Source: Baylisascaris procyonis (Eukaryota; Nematoda; Chromadorea; Rhabditida; Ascarididae). Taken from it: a DNA stretch of 64,000 nucleotides. Shown piece after piece: positions 46,301 through 61,200 of the stretch (its first letter is position 1; each line of letters opens with the position of its first letter). Below the pieces are notes generated by a model. The model was not told the DNA's origin. It did not search any database and saw nothing but the letters and a program-made list of their open reading frames with translations. Location of the stretch: contig JAZARR010000095.1 of the NCBI GenBank assembly GCA_037389465.1, positions 1,870,001 to 1,934,000 of the forward strand, given 5' to 3'. The translations under genes were made by a program, and so were the position numbers.

Positions 46301-49300
46301 GGATCCTCACTCGGGTCCGATCGAAGATCTTCCTCGGGTCCGACCCAAGACTTCGCTCTGGTCCGACCCAAGACTTCACTCGGGTCCGATCCAAAATCTT
46401 CGCTCGGGTCCGACCCAAGATCTTCGCTCGGGTCCGACCCAAGATCTTCGCTCGGGTCCGACCCAAGATCTTCGCTCGGGTCCGACCCAAGATCTTCACT
46501 CGGGTCCGACCCAAGATCTTCGCTCGGCTCCGATCCAAGACTTCACTCGGGTCCGATCGAAGATCTCCGCTCGGGTTCGATCCAAGACTTCACTCGGGTC
46601 CGATTGAAGATCTTTGCTCGGGTTAGATCGAAGATCTTCCTCGGGTCCGATCCAAGATCTTCAATCGGGTCCGACCCAAGACTTCACTCGGGTCCGATCC
46701 AAAATCTTCGCCCGGGTCCGACACAAGATCTTCGCTCGGGTCCGACCCAAGATCTTCACTCGGGTCCGATTGAAGATCTTTGCTCGGGTCCGATCGAAGA
46801 TCTTCGTCGGGTCCGATCCAAGATCTTCACTCGGGTCCGACCCAAGAGCTTCGCTCGGGTCCGATCCAAAATCTTCGCTCGGGTCCGACCCAAGATCTTC
46901 GCTCGGGTCCGACCCAAGATCTTCACTCGGGTCCGACCCAAATTCTTCGCTCGGGTCCGATCCAAGACTTCACTCGGATCCGATTGAAGATCTTTGCTCG
47001 GGTTAGATCGAAGATCTTCCTCGGGTCCGATCCAAGATCTTCACTCGGGTCCGACCCAAGACTTCACTCGTGTCCGATCCAAAATCTTCGCTCGGGTCCG
47101 ACCCAAGATCTTCGCTCGGGCCCGACCCAAGAACTTCACTCGGGTCCGACCCAAGACTTCACTCGGGTCCGACCCAAGATCTTCGCTCGGGTCCGACCCA
47201 AGATCTTCACTCGGGTCCGACCCAAGATCTTCGCTCGGGTCCGATCCAAGACTTCACTCGGGTCCGATTGAAGATCTTTGCTCGGGTTACATCGAAGATC
47301 TTCCTCGGGTCCGATCCAAGATCTTCACTCGGGTCCGACCCAAGATCTTCGCTCCGCTCCGATCCAAGATCTTCGCTCCGCTCCGATCCAAGATCTTCGC
47401 TCCGCTCCGATCCAAGATCTTCGCTCGGGTCCGACCCAAGACTTCACTCGGGTCCGACCGAAGATCTTTACTCGGGTCCGACCCAAGATCTTCGCTCGGG
47501 TCCGACCCAAGATCTTCGCTCGGGTTCGATCCAAGACTTCACTCGGGTCCGATTGAAGATCTTTGCTCGGGTTAGATCGAAGATCTTCCTCGGGTCCGAC
47601 CCAAGATCTTCGCTCGGGTCCGACCCAAGATCTTCACTCGGGTCCGACCCAAGATCTTCGCTCGGCTCCGATCCAAGATCTTCGCTCGGGTCCCACCCAA
47701 GACTTCACTCGGGTCCGACCGAAGATCTTTACTCGGGTCCGACCGAAGATCTTTACTCGGGTGCGATCGAAGATCTTCCCCGGGTATGATCCAAGATCTT
47801 CACTCGGGTCCGACCCAAGACTTCACTCGGGTCCGATCGAAGATCTTTACTCGGGTCCGATCGAAGATCTTCCTCGGGTCCGATCCAAGATCCTCACTCG
47901 GGTCCGATCGAAGATCTTCCTCGGGTGCGGCCCAAGAATTCACTCGGGTCCGACCCAAGACTTCACTCGGGTCCGATCGAAGATCTTTACTCGGGTCCGA
48001 TCCAAGATCCTCACTCGGGTCCGATCGAAGATCTTCACTCGGGTCCGATCGAAGATCTTCCTCGGGTCCGACCCAAGACTTCACTCGGGTCCGATCCAAG
48101 ATCTTTACTCGGGTCCGATCGATCTTCCTCGGGTCCGATCCAAGATCCTCACTCGGGTCCGATCCAAAATCTTCGCTCGGGTCCGACCCAAGATCTTCAT
48201 TCGGGTCCGACCCAAGATCTTCGCTCGGGTCCGACCCAAGACTTCACTCGGGTCCGACCGAGGATCTTTACTCGGGTCCGATCGGAGATCTTCCTCGGGT
48301 CCGAACCAAGATCCTCACTCGGGTCCGATCGAAGATCTTCACTCGGTTCCGATCGAAGATCTTCCTCGGGTCCGATCCAAGATCCTCACTCGGGTCCGAT
48401 CGAAGATCTTCCTCGGGTCCGACCCAAGACTTCGCTCGGGTCCGACCCAAGACTTCACTCGGGTCCGATCCAAAACCTTCGCCCGGGTCCGACCCAAGAT
48501 CTTCGCTCGGGTCCGACCCAAGATCTTCGCTCGGGTCCGACCCAAGACTTCACTCGGGTCCGATCCAAGACTTCACTCGGGTCCGATCGAAGATCTCCGC
48601 TCGGGTTCGATCCAAGACTTCACTCGGGTCCGATTGAAGATCTTTGCTCGGGTTAGATCGAAGATCTTCCTCGGGTCCGATCCAAGATCTTCAATCGGGT
48701 CCGACCCAAGACTTCACTCGGGTCCGATCCAAAATCTTCGCCCGGGTCCGACCCAAGATCTTCGCTCGGGTCCGACGCAAGATCTTCACTCGGGTCCGAT
48801 TGAAGATCTTTGCTCGGGGTAGATCGAAGATCTTCCTCGGGTCCGATCCAAGATCTTCACTCGGGTCCGACCCAAGATCTTCGCTCGGGTAAGACCCAAG
48901 ATCTTCACTCGGGTCCAACCGAAGATCTTTACTCGGGTCCGATCGAAGATCTTCCTCGGGTCCGATCCAAGATCTTCACTCGGGTCCGACCCAAGACTTC
49001 ACTCGGGTCCGATCCAAGATCCTCACATGGGTCCGATCCAAGATCCTCACTCGGGTCCGATCCAAGATCTTCGCTCGGGTCCGATCCAAGATCTTCACTC
49101 GGGTCCGATCGAAATCTTCCTCGGTCCGATCCAAAATCTTCGCTCGGGTCCGACCCAAGATCTTCGCTCGGGTCCGACCCAAGATCTTCACTCGAGTCCG
49201 ACCCAAGATCTTCGCTCGGGTCCGACCCAAGACTTCACTCGGGTCCGACAGAAGATCTTTACTCGGGTCCGATCGAAGACCTTCCTCGGGTCCGATCGAA

Positions 49301-49823
49301 GATCTTCCTCGGGTCCGATCCAAGATCCTCACTCGGGTCCGATCGAAGATCTTCCTCGGGACTGACCCAAGACTTCACTCGGGTCCGATCCAAAATCTTC
49401 GCTCGGGTCCGACCAAGATCTTCGCTCGGGTCCGACCCAAGACTTCACTCGGGTCCGATCGAAGATCTTCACTCGGGTCCGATCCAAGATCTTCCTCGGG
49501 TCCGATCCAAGATCTTCACTCGGGTCCGATCGAAGATCTTCCTCGGGTCCGACCCAAGACTTCACTCGGGTCCGACCCAAGACTTCACTCGGGTCCGATC
49601 CAAAATCTTCGCTCGGGTCCGACCAAGATCTTCGCTCGGGTCCGACCCAAGATCTTCACCCGGGTCCGACCCAAGATCCTCGCTCGGGTCCGACCCAAGA
49701 CTTCACTCGGGTCCGACCCAAGACTTCACTCGGGTCCGATCCAAAATCTTCGCTCGGGTCCGACCCAAGATCTTCGCTCGGGTCCGACCCAAGATCTTCG
49801 CTCGGGTCCGATCCAAGACTTCA

Positions 49824-52800
49824 CTCGCTTCCGATTGAAGATCTTTGCTCGCGTTAGATCGAAGATCTTCCTCGGGTCCGATCCAAGATCTTCACTCGGG
49901 TCCGACCCAAGACTTCACTCGTGTCCGATCCAAAATCTTCGCTCGGGTCCGACCCAAGATCTTCGCTCGGGTCCGACCCAAGACTTCACTCGTGTCCGAT
50001 CCAAAATCTTCGCTCGGGTCCGACCCAAGAACTTCACTCGGGTCCGACCCAAGACTTCACTCGGGTCCCACCCAAGACTTCACTCGGGTCCGATCCAAAA
50101 TCTTCGCTCGGGTCCGATCCAAGACTTCACTCGGGTCCGATCGAAGATCTTCGATCGGGTCCGATCCAAGACTTCACTCGGGTCCGATCGAAGATCTTCA
50201 CTCGGGTCCGATCGAAGATCTTCCTCGGGTACCATCCAAGATCTTCACTCGGGTCCGATCCAAGATCTTCGCTGGGGTCCGATCGAAGATCTTCCTCGGG
50301 TGCGGCCCAAGAATTCACTCGGGTCCGACCCAAGACTTCACTCGGGTCCGATCGAAGATCTTTACTCGGGTCCGATCCAAGATCCTCACTCGGGTCCGAT
50401 CGAAGATCTTCACTCGGGTCCGATCGAAGATCTTCCTCGGGTCCGACCCAAGACTTCACTCGGGTCCGATCCAAGATCTTTACTCGGGTCCGATCGATCT
50501 TCCTCGGGTCCGATCCAAGATCCTCATTCGGGTCCGATCCAAAATCTTCGCTCGGGTCCGACCCAAGATCTTCATTCGGGTCCGACCCAAGATCTTCGCT
50601 CGGGTCCGACCCAAGACTTCACTCGGGTCCGACCGAGGATCTTTACTCGGGTCCGATCGGAGATCTTCCTCGGGTCCGAACCAAGATCTTCACTCGGGTC
50701 CGATCGAAGATCTTCACTCGGGTTCCGATCGAAGATCTTCCTCGGGTCCGATCCAAGATCCTCACTCGGGTCCGATCGAAGATCTTCCTCGGGTCCGACC
50801 CAAGACTTCGCTCGGGTCCGACCCAAGACTTCGCTCGGGTCCGATCCAAAACCTTCGCCCGGGTCCGACCCAAGATCTTCGCTCGGGTCCGACCCAAGAT
50901 CTTTGCTCGGGTCCGACCCAAGACTTCACTCGGGTCCGATCCAAGACTTCACTCGGGTCCGATCGAAGATCTCCGCTCGGGTTCGATCCAAGACTTCACT
51001 CGGGTCCGATTGAAGATCTTTGCTCGGGTTAGATCGAAGATCTTCCTCGGGTCCGATCCAAGATCTTCAATCGGGTCCGACCCAAGACTTCACTCGGGTC
51101 CGATCCAAAATCTTCGCCCGGGTCCGACCCAAGATCTTCGCTCGGGTCCGACCCAAGATCTTCACTCGGGTCCGATTGAAGATCTTTGCTCGGGGTAGAT
51201 CGAAGATCTTCCTCGGGTCCGATCCAAGATCTTCACTCGGGTCCGACCCAAGATCTTCGCTCGGGTAAGACCCAAGACTTCACTCGGGTCCGACCGAAGA
51301 TCTTCGCTCGGGTCCGATCCAAGACTTCACTCGGGTCCGATCGAAGATCTTCCTCGGGTCCGATCGAAGATCTTCCTCGGGTCCGACCCAAGACTTTACT
51401 CGGGTCCGATCCAAAATCTTCGCTCGGATCTGACCCAAGATCTTCGCTCGGGTCCGATCCAAGATCCTCACTCGGGTCCGATCGAAGATCTTCCTCGGGT
51501 CCGACCCAAGACTTTACTCGGGTCCGACCCAAGACTTCACTCGGGTCCGATCCAAAATCTTCGCTCGGATCCGACCCAAGATCTTCGCTCGGGTCCGATC
51601 CAAGACTTCACTCGGGTCCGATCGAAGATCTTCGATCGGGTCCGACCCAAGATCTTCACTCGGGTCCGACCCAAGATCTTCGCTGGGGTCCGACCCAAGA
51701 CTTCACTCGGGTCCAACCGAAGATCTTTACTCGGGTCCGATCGAAGATCTTCCTCGGGTCCGATCCAAGATCTTCACTCGGGTCTGACCCAAGACTTCAC
51801 TCGGGTCCGATCCAAGATCCTCACATGGGTCCGATCCAAGATCCTCACTTGGGTCCGATCCAAAATCTTCGCTCGGGTCCGATCCAAGATCTTCACTCGG
51901 GTCCGATCGAAAATCTTCCTCCGGTCCGATCCAAAATCTTCGCTCGGGTCCGACCCAAGATCTTCGCTCGGGTCCGACCCAAGATCTTCACTCGAGTCCG
52001 ACCCAAGATCTTCGCTCGGGTCCGACCCAAGACTTCACTCGGGTCCGACAGAAGATCTTTACTCGGGTCCGATCGAAGACCTTCCTCGGGTCCGATCGAA
52101 GATCTTCCTCGGGTCCGATCCAAGATCCTCACTCGGGTCCGATCGAAGATCTTCCTCGGGTCCGACCCAAGACTTCGCTCGGGTCCGACCCAAGACTTCA
52201 CTCGGGTCCGATCCAAAATCTTCGCTCGGGTCCGACCCAAGATCTTCGCTCGGGTCCGACCCAAGATCTTCGCTCGGGTCCGACCCAAGACTTCACTCGG
52301 GTCCGATCGAAGATCTTCACTCGGGTCCGATCCAAGATCTTCCTCGGGTCCGATCCAAGATCCTCACTCGGGTCCGATCGAAGATCTTCCTCGGGAGTGA
52401 CCCAAGACTTCACTCGGGTCCGATCCAAAATCTTCGCTCGGGTCCGACCAGAGATCTTCGCTCGGGTCCGACGCAAGACTTCACTCGGGTCCGATCGAAG
52501 ATCTTCACTCGGGTCCGATCCAAGATCTTCCTCGGGTCCGATCCAAGATCCTCACTCGGGTCCGATCGAAGATCTTCCTCGGGTCCGACCCAAGACTTCA
52601 CTCGGGTCCGACCCAAGACTTCACTCGGGTCCGATCCAAAATCTTCGCTCGGGTCCGACCAGAGATCTTCGCTCGGGTCCGACCCAAGATCTTCACCCGG
52701 GTCCGACCCAAGATCCTCGCTCGGGTCCGACCCAAGACTTCACTCGGGTCCGACCCAAGACTTCACTCGGGTCCGATCCAAAATCTTCGCTCGGGTCCGA

Positions 52801-52860
52801 CCCAAGATCTTCGCTCGGGTCCGACCCAAGATCTTCGCTCGGGTCCGATCCAAGACTTCA
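49824..52860. repeat. Higher-order repeat copy (3037 bp), begins with CTCGCTTCCG
   Basis: Starts with the rare pair CTCGCTTCCGATTGAAG and TTTGCTCGCGTTAGATC. This marker occurs only at 49824, 52861 and 55261, which defines consecutive copies of 3037 and 2400 bp. The following several hundred bases keep the same variant order in each copy, with whole-monomer gains and losses. Confidence 0.75.
51181..52336. repeat. Duplicated 1.16-kb block, copy 1 (offset 2918)
   Basis: From the GCTCGGGGTAGATC marker to about 52336 the monomer order matches 54099-55254, as judged from long identical translations and shared rare variants such as CTCCGGTCCG (51919 and 54837). A third marker occurrence is at 48805. 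Confidence 0.85.
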
Positions 52861-55260
52861 CTCGCTTCCGATTGAAGATCTTTGCTCGCGTTAGATCGAA
52901 GATCTTCCTCGGGTCCGATCCAAGATCTTCACTCGGGTCCGACCCAAGACTTCACTCGTGTCCGATCCAAAATCTTCGCTCGGGTCCGACCCAAGATCTT
53001 CGCTCGAGCCCGACCCAAGAACTTCACTCGGGTCCGACCCAAGACTTCACTCGGGTCCCACCCAAGACTTCACTCGGGTCCGATCCAAAATCTTCGCTCG
53101 GGTCCGATCCAAGACTTCACTCGGGTCCGATCGAAGATCTTCACTCGGGTCCGATCGAAGATCTTCCTCGGGTACCATCCAAGATCTTCACTCGGGTCCC
53201 ATCCAAGATCTTCGCTGGGGTCCGATCGAAGATCTTCCTCGGGTGCGGCCCAAGAATTCACTCGGGTCCGACCCAAGACTTCACTCGGGTCCGATCGAAG
53301 ATCTTTACTCGGGTCCGATCCAAGATCCTCACTCGGGTCCGATCGAAGATCTTCACTCGGGTCCGATCGAAGATCTTCCTCGGGTCCGACCCAAGACTTC
53401 ACTCGGGTCCGATCCAAGATCTTTACTCGTGTCCGATCGATATTCCTCGGGTCCGATCCAAGATCCTCACTCGGGTCCGATCCAAAATCTTCGCTCGGGT
53501 CCGACCCAAGATCTTCATTCGGGTCCGACCCAAGATCTTCGCTCGGGTCCGACCCAAGACTTCACTCGGGTCCGACCGAGGATCTTTACTCGGGTCCGAT
53601 CGAAGATCTTCCTCGGGTCCGAACCAAGATCCTCACTCGGGTCCGATCGAAGATCTTCACTCGGTTCCGATCGAAGATCTTCCTCGGGTCCGATCCAAGA
53701 TCCTCACTCGGGTCCGATCGAAGATCTTCCTCGGGTCCGACCCAAGACTTCGCTCGGGTCCGACCCAAGACTTCACTCGGGTCCGATCCAAAACCTTCGC
53801 CCGGGTCCGACCCAAGATCTTCGCTCGGGTCCGACCCAAGATCTTTGCTCGTGTCCGACCCAAGACTTCACTCGGGTCCGATCCAAGACTTCACTCGGGT
53901 CCGATCGAAGATCTCCGCTCGGGTTCGATCCAAGACTTCACTCGGGTCCGATTGAAGATCTTTGCTCGGGTTAGATCGAAGATCTTCCTCGGGTCCGATC
54001 CAAGATCTTCAATCGGGTCCGACCCAAGACTTCACTCGGGTCCGATCCAAAATCTTCGCCCGGGTCCGACCCAAGATCTTCACTCGGGTCCGATTGAAGA
54101 TCTTTGCTCGGGGTAGATCGAAGATCTTCCTCGGGTCCGATCCAAGATCTTCACTCGGGTCCGACCCAAGATCTTCGCTCGGGTAAGACCCAAGACTTCA
54201 CTCGGGTCCGACCGAAGATCTTCGCTCGGGTCCGATCCAAGACTTCACTCGGGTCCGATCGAAGATCTTCCTCGGGTCCGATCGAAGATCTTCCTCGGGT
54301 CCGACCCAAGACTTTACTCGGGTCCGATCCAAAATCTTCGCTCGGATCTGACCCAAGATCTTCGCTCGGGTCCGATCCAAGATCCTCACTCGGGTCCGAT
54401 CGAAGATCTTCCTCGGGTCCGACCCAAGACTTTACTCGGGTCCGACCCAAGACTTCACTCGGGTCCGATCCAAAATCTTCGCTCGGATCCGACCCAAGAT
54501 CTTCGCTCGGGTCCGATCCAAGACTTCACTCGGGTCCGATCGAAGATCTTCGATCGGGTCCGACCCAAGATCTTCACTCGGGTCCGACCCAAGATCTTCG
54601 CTGGGGTCCGACCCAAGACTTCACTCGGGTCCAACCGAAGATCTTTACTCGGGTCCGATCGAAGATCTTCCTCGGGTCCGATCCAAGATCTTCACTCGGG
54701 TCTGACCCAAGACTTCACTCGGGTCCGATCCAAGATCCTCACATGGGTCCGATCCAAGATCCTCACTTGGGTCCGATCCAAAATCTTCGCTCGGGTCCGA
54801 TCCAAGATCTTCACTCGGGTCCGATCGAAAATCTTCCTCCGGTCCGATCCAAAATCTTCGCTCGGGTCCGACCCAAGATCTTCGCTCGGGTCCGACCCAA
54901 GATCTTCACTCGAGTCCGACCCAAGATCTTCGCTCGGGTCCGACCCAAGACTTCACTCGGGTCCGACAGAAGATCTTTACTCGGGTCCGATCGAAGACCT
55001 TCCTCGGGTCCGATCGAAGATCTTCCTCGGGTCCGATCCAAGATCCTCACTCGGGTCCGATCGAAGATCTTCCTCGGGTCCGACCCAAGACTTCGCTCGG
55101 GTCCGACCCAAGACTTCACTCGGGTCCGATCCAAAATCTTCGCTCGGGTCCGACCCAAGATCTTCGCTCGGGTCCGACCCAAGATCTTCGCTCGGGTCCG
55201 ACCCAAGACTTCACTCGGGTCCGATCGAAGATCTTCACTCGGGTCCGATCCAAGACTTCA
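52861..55260. repeat. Higher-order repeat copy (2400 bp), begins with CTCGCTTCCG
   Basis: Second copy of the marker-defined unit. It is shorter than the preceding copy by 637 bp, consistent with unequal exchange that removed whole monomers. Confidence 0.75.
54099..55254. repeat. Duplicated 1.16-kb block, copy 2 (offset 2918)
   Basis: Partner of 51181-52336. Just upstream of the blocks, one 24-bp monomer is present in copy 1 and missing in copy 2 (local offset 2942). Downstream, both leave the shared order at the same point. Confidence 0.85.
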
Positions 55261-58200
55261 CTCGCTTCCGATTGAAGATCTTTGCTCGCGTTAGATCGAA
55301 GATCTTCCTCGGGTCCGATCCAAGATCTTCACTCGGGTCCGACCCAAGACTTCACTCGTGTCCGATCCAAAATCTTCGCTCGGGTCCGACCCAAGATCTT
55401 CGCTCGAGCCCGACCCAAGAACTTCACTCGGGTCCGACCCAAGACTTCACTCGGGTCCCACCCAAGACTTCACTCGGGTCCGATCCAAAATCTTCGCTCG
55501 GGTCCGATCCAAGACTTCACTCGGGTCCGATCGAAGATCTTCGATCGGGTCCGATCCAAGACTTCACTCGGGTCCGATCGAAGATCTTCACTCGGGTCCG
55601 ATCGAAGATCTTCCTCGGGTACCATCCAAGATCTTCACTCGGGTCCGACCCAAGATCTTCGCTGGGGTCCGACCCAAGACTTCACTCGGGTCCAACCGAA
55701 GATCTTTACTCGGGTCCGATCGAAGATCTTCCTCGGGTCCGATCCAAGATCTTCACTCGGGTCCGATCCAAGATCCTCACCTGGGTCCGATCCAAGATCC
55801 TCACTTGGGTCCGATCCAAAATCTTCGCTCGGGTCCGATCCAAGATCTTCACTCGGGTCCGATCGAAAACCTTCCTCGGGTCCGATCCAAAATCTTCGCT
55901 CGGGTCCGACCCAAGATCTTCGCTCGGGTCCGACCCAAGATCTTCACTCGGGTCCGACCCAAGATCTTCACTCGGGTCCGATCGAAGATCTTCACTCGGG
56001 TCCGATCGAAGATCTTCTCGGGTCCGACCCAAGACTTCACTCGGGTCCGATCCAAGATCTTCGCTCGGGTCCGACCCAAGATCTTCGCTCGGGTCCGATC
56101 CAAGATCTTCACTCGGGTCCGATCGAAGATCTTCCTCGGGTCCGACCCAAGACTTCACTCGGGTCCGACCCAAGATCTTCACTCGGGTCCGATCCAAGAT
56201 CTTCGCTCGGGTCCGACCCAAGATCTTCGCTCGGGTCCGATCCAAGACTTCACTCGGGTCCGATCGAAGATCTTCGATCGGGTCCGATCCAAGATCTTCA
56301 CTCGGGTCCGACCCAAGATCTTCGCTCGGGTCCGATCCAAGACTTCACTCGGGTCCGACCGAAGATCTTCACTCGGGTCCGATCGAAGATCTTCCTCGGG
56401 TCCGATCCAAGATCTTCACTCGGGTCCGACCCAAGATCTTCACTCGGGTCCGATCCAAGATCTTCACTCGGGTCCGATCCAAGATCTTCACTCGGGTCCG
56501 ATCCAAGATCTTCGCTCGGGTCCGATCCAAGATCTTCACTCGGGTCCGATCGAAAATCTTCCTCGGGTCCGATCCAAGATCTTCGCTCGGGTCCGACCCA
56601 AGATCTTCGCTCGGGTCCGACCCAAGATCTTCACTCGAGTCCGACCCAAGATCTTCGCTCGGGTCCGACCCAAGACTTCACTCGGGTCCGACCCAAGATC
56701 TTCACTCGGGTCCGATCGAAGATCTTCCTCGGGTCCGATCCAAGATCTTCCTCGGGTCCGATCCAAGATCTTCACTCGGGTCCGATCGAAGATCTTCCTC
56801 GGGTCCGACCCAAGATCTTCGCTCGGGTCCGACCCAAGACTTCACTCGGGTCCGATCCAAAATCTTCGCTCGGGTCCGACCCAAGATCTTCGCTCGGGTC
56901 CGACCCAAGATCTTCGCTCGGGTCCGACCCAAGACTTCACTCGGGTCCGATCCAAGATCTTCACTCGGGTCCGATCCAAGATCTTCACTCGGGTCCGATC
57001 CAAGATCTTTGCTCGGGTCCGATCGAAGATCTTCCTCGGGTCCGATCCAAGATCTTCACTCGGGTCCGACCCAAGACTTCACTCGGGTCCGATCCAAGAT
57101 CTTCGCTCGGGTCCGACCCAAGATCTTCGCTCGGGTCCGACCCAAGATCTTCACTCGGGTCCGACCCAAGACTTCACTCGGGTCCGACCCAAGATCTTCA
57201 CTCGGGTCCGATCCAAGATCTTCGCTCGGGTCCGATCCAAGATCTTCACTCGGGTCCGATCGAAGATCTTCGATCGGGTCCGATCCAAGATCTTCACTCG
57301 GGTCCGATCGAAGATCTTCACTCGGGTCCGATCCAAGATCTTCCTCGGGTCCGATCCAAGATCTTCACTCGGGTCCGACCCAAGATCTTCGCTCGGGTCC
57401 GACCCAAGACTTCACTCGGGTCCGACCGAAGATCTTCACTCGGGTCCGATCGAAGATCTTCCTCGGGTCCGATCCAAGATCTTCACTCGGGTCCGATCCA
57501 AGATCTTCACTCGGGTCCGATCCAAGATCTTCACTCGGGTCCGATCCAAGATCTTCGCTCGGGTCCGATCCAAGATCTTCACTCGGGTCCGATCGAAGAT
57601 CTTCCTCGGGTCCGATCCAAGATCTTCGCTCGGGTCCGACCCAAGATCTTCGCTCGGGTCCGACCCAAGATCTTCACTCGGGTCCGACCCAAGATCTTCG
57701 CTCGGGTCCGACCCAAGACTTCACTCGGGTCCGACCGAAGATCTTTACTCGGGTCCGATCGAAGACCTTCCTCGGGTCCGATCGAAGATCTTCCTCGGGT
57801 CCGATCCAAGATCCTCACTCGGGTCCGATCGAAGATCTTCCTCGGGTCCGACCCAAGACTTCGCTCGGGTCCGACCCAAGACTTCACTCGGGTCCGATCC
57901 AAAATCTTCGCTCGGGTCCGACCCAAGATCTTCGCTCGGGTCCGACCCAAGATCTTCGCTCGGGTCCGACCCAAGACTTCACTCGGGTCCGATCGAAGAT
58001 CTTCACTCGGGTCCGATCCAAGATCTTCCTCGGGTCCGATCCAAGATCTTCACTCGGGTCCGATCGAAGATCTTCCTCGGGTCCGACCCAAGACTTCACT
58101 CGGGTCCGATCCAAAATCTTCGCTCGGGTCCGACCAAGATCTTCGCTCGGGTCCGACCAAGATCTTCGCTCGGGTCCGACCCAAGATCTTCACCCGGGTC

Positions 58201-61200
58201 CGACCCAAGATCTTCGCTCGGGTCCGACCCAAGATCTTCACTCGGGTCCGACCCAAGATCTTCACTCGGGTCCGATCCAAAATCTTCGCTCGGGTCCGAC
58301 CCAAGATCTTCGCTCGGGTCCGACCCAAGATCTTCACTCGGGTCCGACCCAAGATCTTCGCTCGGGCCCGACCCAAGAACTTCACTCGGGTCCGACCCAA
58401 GACTTCACTCGGGTCCCACCCAAGATCTTCACTCGGGTCCGATCCAAGATCTTCGCTCGGGTCCGATCCAAGACTTCACTCGGGTCCGATTGAAGATCTT
58501 TGCTCGGGTCCGATCGAAGATCTTCCTCGGGTCCGATCCAAGATCTTCACTCGGGTCCGACCCAAGACTTCACTCGGGTCCGATCCAAGATCTTCGCTCG
58601 GGTCCGACCCAAGATCTTCGCTCGGGTCCGACCCAAGATCTTCACTCGGGTCCGACCCAAGATCTTCACTCGGGTCCGACCCAAGACTTCACTCGGGTCC
58701 GATCCAAGATCTTCGCTCGGGTCCGATCCAAGACTTCACTCGGGTCCGATCGAAGATCTTCGCTCGGGTCCGATCCAAGATCTTCACTCGGGTCCGATCG
58801 AAGATCTTCACTCGGGTCCGATCCAAGATCTTCCTCGGGTCCGATCCAAGATCTTCACTCGGGTCCGACCCAAGATCTTCGCTCGGGTCCGACCCAAGAC
58901 TTCACTCGGGTCCGACCGAAGATCTTTACTCGGGTCCGATCGAAGATCTTCCTCGGGTCCGATCCAAGATCTTCACTCGGGTCCGATCCAAGATCTTCAC
59001 TCGGGTCCGATCCAAGATCTTCACTCGGGTCCGATCCAAGATCTTCGCTCGGGTCCGATCCAAGATCTTCACTCGGGTCCGATCGAAGATCTTCCTCGGG
59101 TCCGATCCAAGATCTTCGCTCGGGTCCGACCCAAGATCTTCGCTCGGGTCCGACCCAAGATCTTCACTCGGGTCCGACCCAAGATCTTCGCTCGGGTCCG
59201 ACCCAAGACTTCACTCGGGTCCGACCGAAGATCTTCACTCGGGTCCGATCGAAGATCTTCCTCGGGTCCGATCCAAGATCCTCACTCGGGTCCGATCGAA
59301 GATCTTCACTCGGGTCCGATCCAAGATCTTCCTCGGGTCCGATCCAAGATCTTCACTCGGGTCCGATCGAAGATCTTCCTCGGGTCCGACCCAAGATCTT
59401 CGCTCGGGTCCGACCCAAGACTTCACTCGGGTCCGATCCAAGATCTTCGCTCGGGTCCGACCCAAGATCTTCGCTCGGGTCCGACCCAAGATCTTCACTC
59501 GGGTCCGACCCAAGATCTTCACTCGGGTCCGACCCAAGACTTCACTCGGGTCCGACCCAAGACTTCACTCGGGTCCGATCCAAAATCTTCGCTCGGGTCC
59601 GATCCAAGATCTTCACTCGGGTCCGATCCAAGATCTTCCTCGGGTCCGATCCAAGATCTCACTCGGGTCCGATCGAAGATCTTCACTCGGGTCCGATCGA
59701 AGATCTTCCTCGGGTCCGATCCAAGATCTTCACTCGGGTCCGATCGAAGATCTTCCTCGGGTCCGACCCAAGACTTCGCTCGGGTCCGACCCAAGACTTC
59801 ACTCGGGTCCGATCCAAGATCTTCGCTCGGGTCCGACCCAAGATCTTCGCTCGGGTCCGACCCAAGATCTTCGCTCGGGTCCGACCCAAGACTTCACTCG
59901 GGTCCGATCGAAGATCTTCACTCGGGTCCGATCCAAGATCTTCCTCGGGTCCGATCCAAGATCCTCACTCGGGTCCGATCGAAGATCTTCCTCGGGTCCG
60001 ACCCAAGACTTCGCTCGGGTCCGACCCAAGACTTCACTCGGGTCCGATCCAAAATCTTCGCTCGGGTCCGACCCAAGATCTTCGCTCGGGTCCGACCCAA
60101 GATCTTCGCTCGGGTCCGACCCAAGATCTTCGCTCGGGTCCGACCCAAGATCTTCACTCGGGTCCGACCCAAGATCTTCGCTCGGGTCCGATCCAAGATC
60201 TTCACTCGGGTCCGATCGAAGATCTCCGCTCGGGTCCGATCCAAGACTTCACTCGGGTCCGACCCAAGATCTTCGCTCGGGTCCGACCCAAGACTTCACT
60301 CGGGTCCGATCGAAGATCTTCACTCGGGTCCGATCCAAGATCTTCCTCGGGTCCGATCCAAGATCCTCACTCGGGTCCGATCGAAGATCTTCCTCGGGTC
60401 CGACCCAAGACTTCACTCGGGTCCGATCCAAGATCTTCGCTCGGGTCCGACCCAAGATCTTCGCTCGGGTCCGACCCAAGATCTTCACTCGGGTCCGACC
60501 CAAGATCTTCACTCGGGTCCGATCCAAGATCTTCGCTCGGGTCCGACCCAAGATCTTCACTCGGGTCCGACCCAAGACTTCACTCGGGTCCGATCCAAGA
60601 TCTTCACTCGGGTCCGACCCAAGATCTTCGCTCGGGTCCGACCCAAGATCTTCACTCGGGTCCGACCCAAGATCTTCACTCGGGTCCGACCCAAGACTTC
60701 ACTCGGGTCCGACCCAAGATCTTCACTCGGGTCCGACCCAAGATCTTCACTCGGGTCCGATCCAAGATCTTCACTCGGGTCCGATCCAAGACTTCACTCG
60801 GGTCCGATCGAAGATCTTTGCTCGGGTCCGATCGAAGATCTTCCTCGGGTCCGATCCAAGATCTTCACTCGGGTCCGACCCAAGACTTCACTCGGGTCCG
60901 ATCCAAGATCTTCGCTCGGGTCCGACCCAAGATCTTCGCTCGGGTCCGACCCAAGAACTTCACTCGGGTCCGACCCAAGATCTTCACTCGGGTCCGACCC
61001 AAGATCTTCACTCGGGTCCGATCCAAGATCTTCGCTCGGGTCCGATCCAAGATCTTCACTCGGGTCCGATCGAAGATCTTCATCGGGTCCGATCCAAGAT
61101 CTTCACTCGGGTCCGATCGAAGATCTTCACTCGGGTCCGATCGAAGATCTTCCTCGGGTCCGATCCAAGATCTTCACTCGGGTCCGACCCAAGATCTTCG

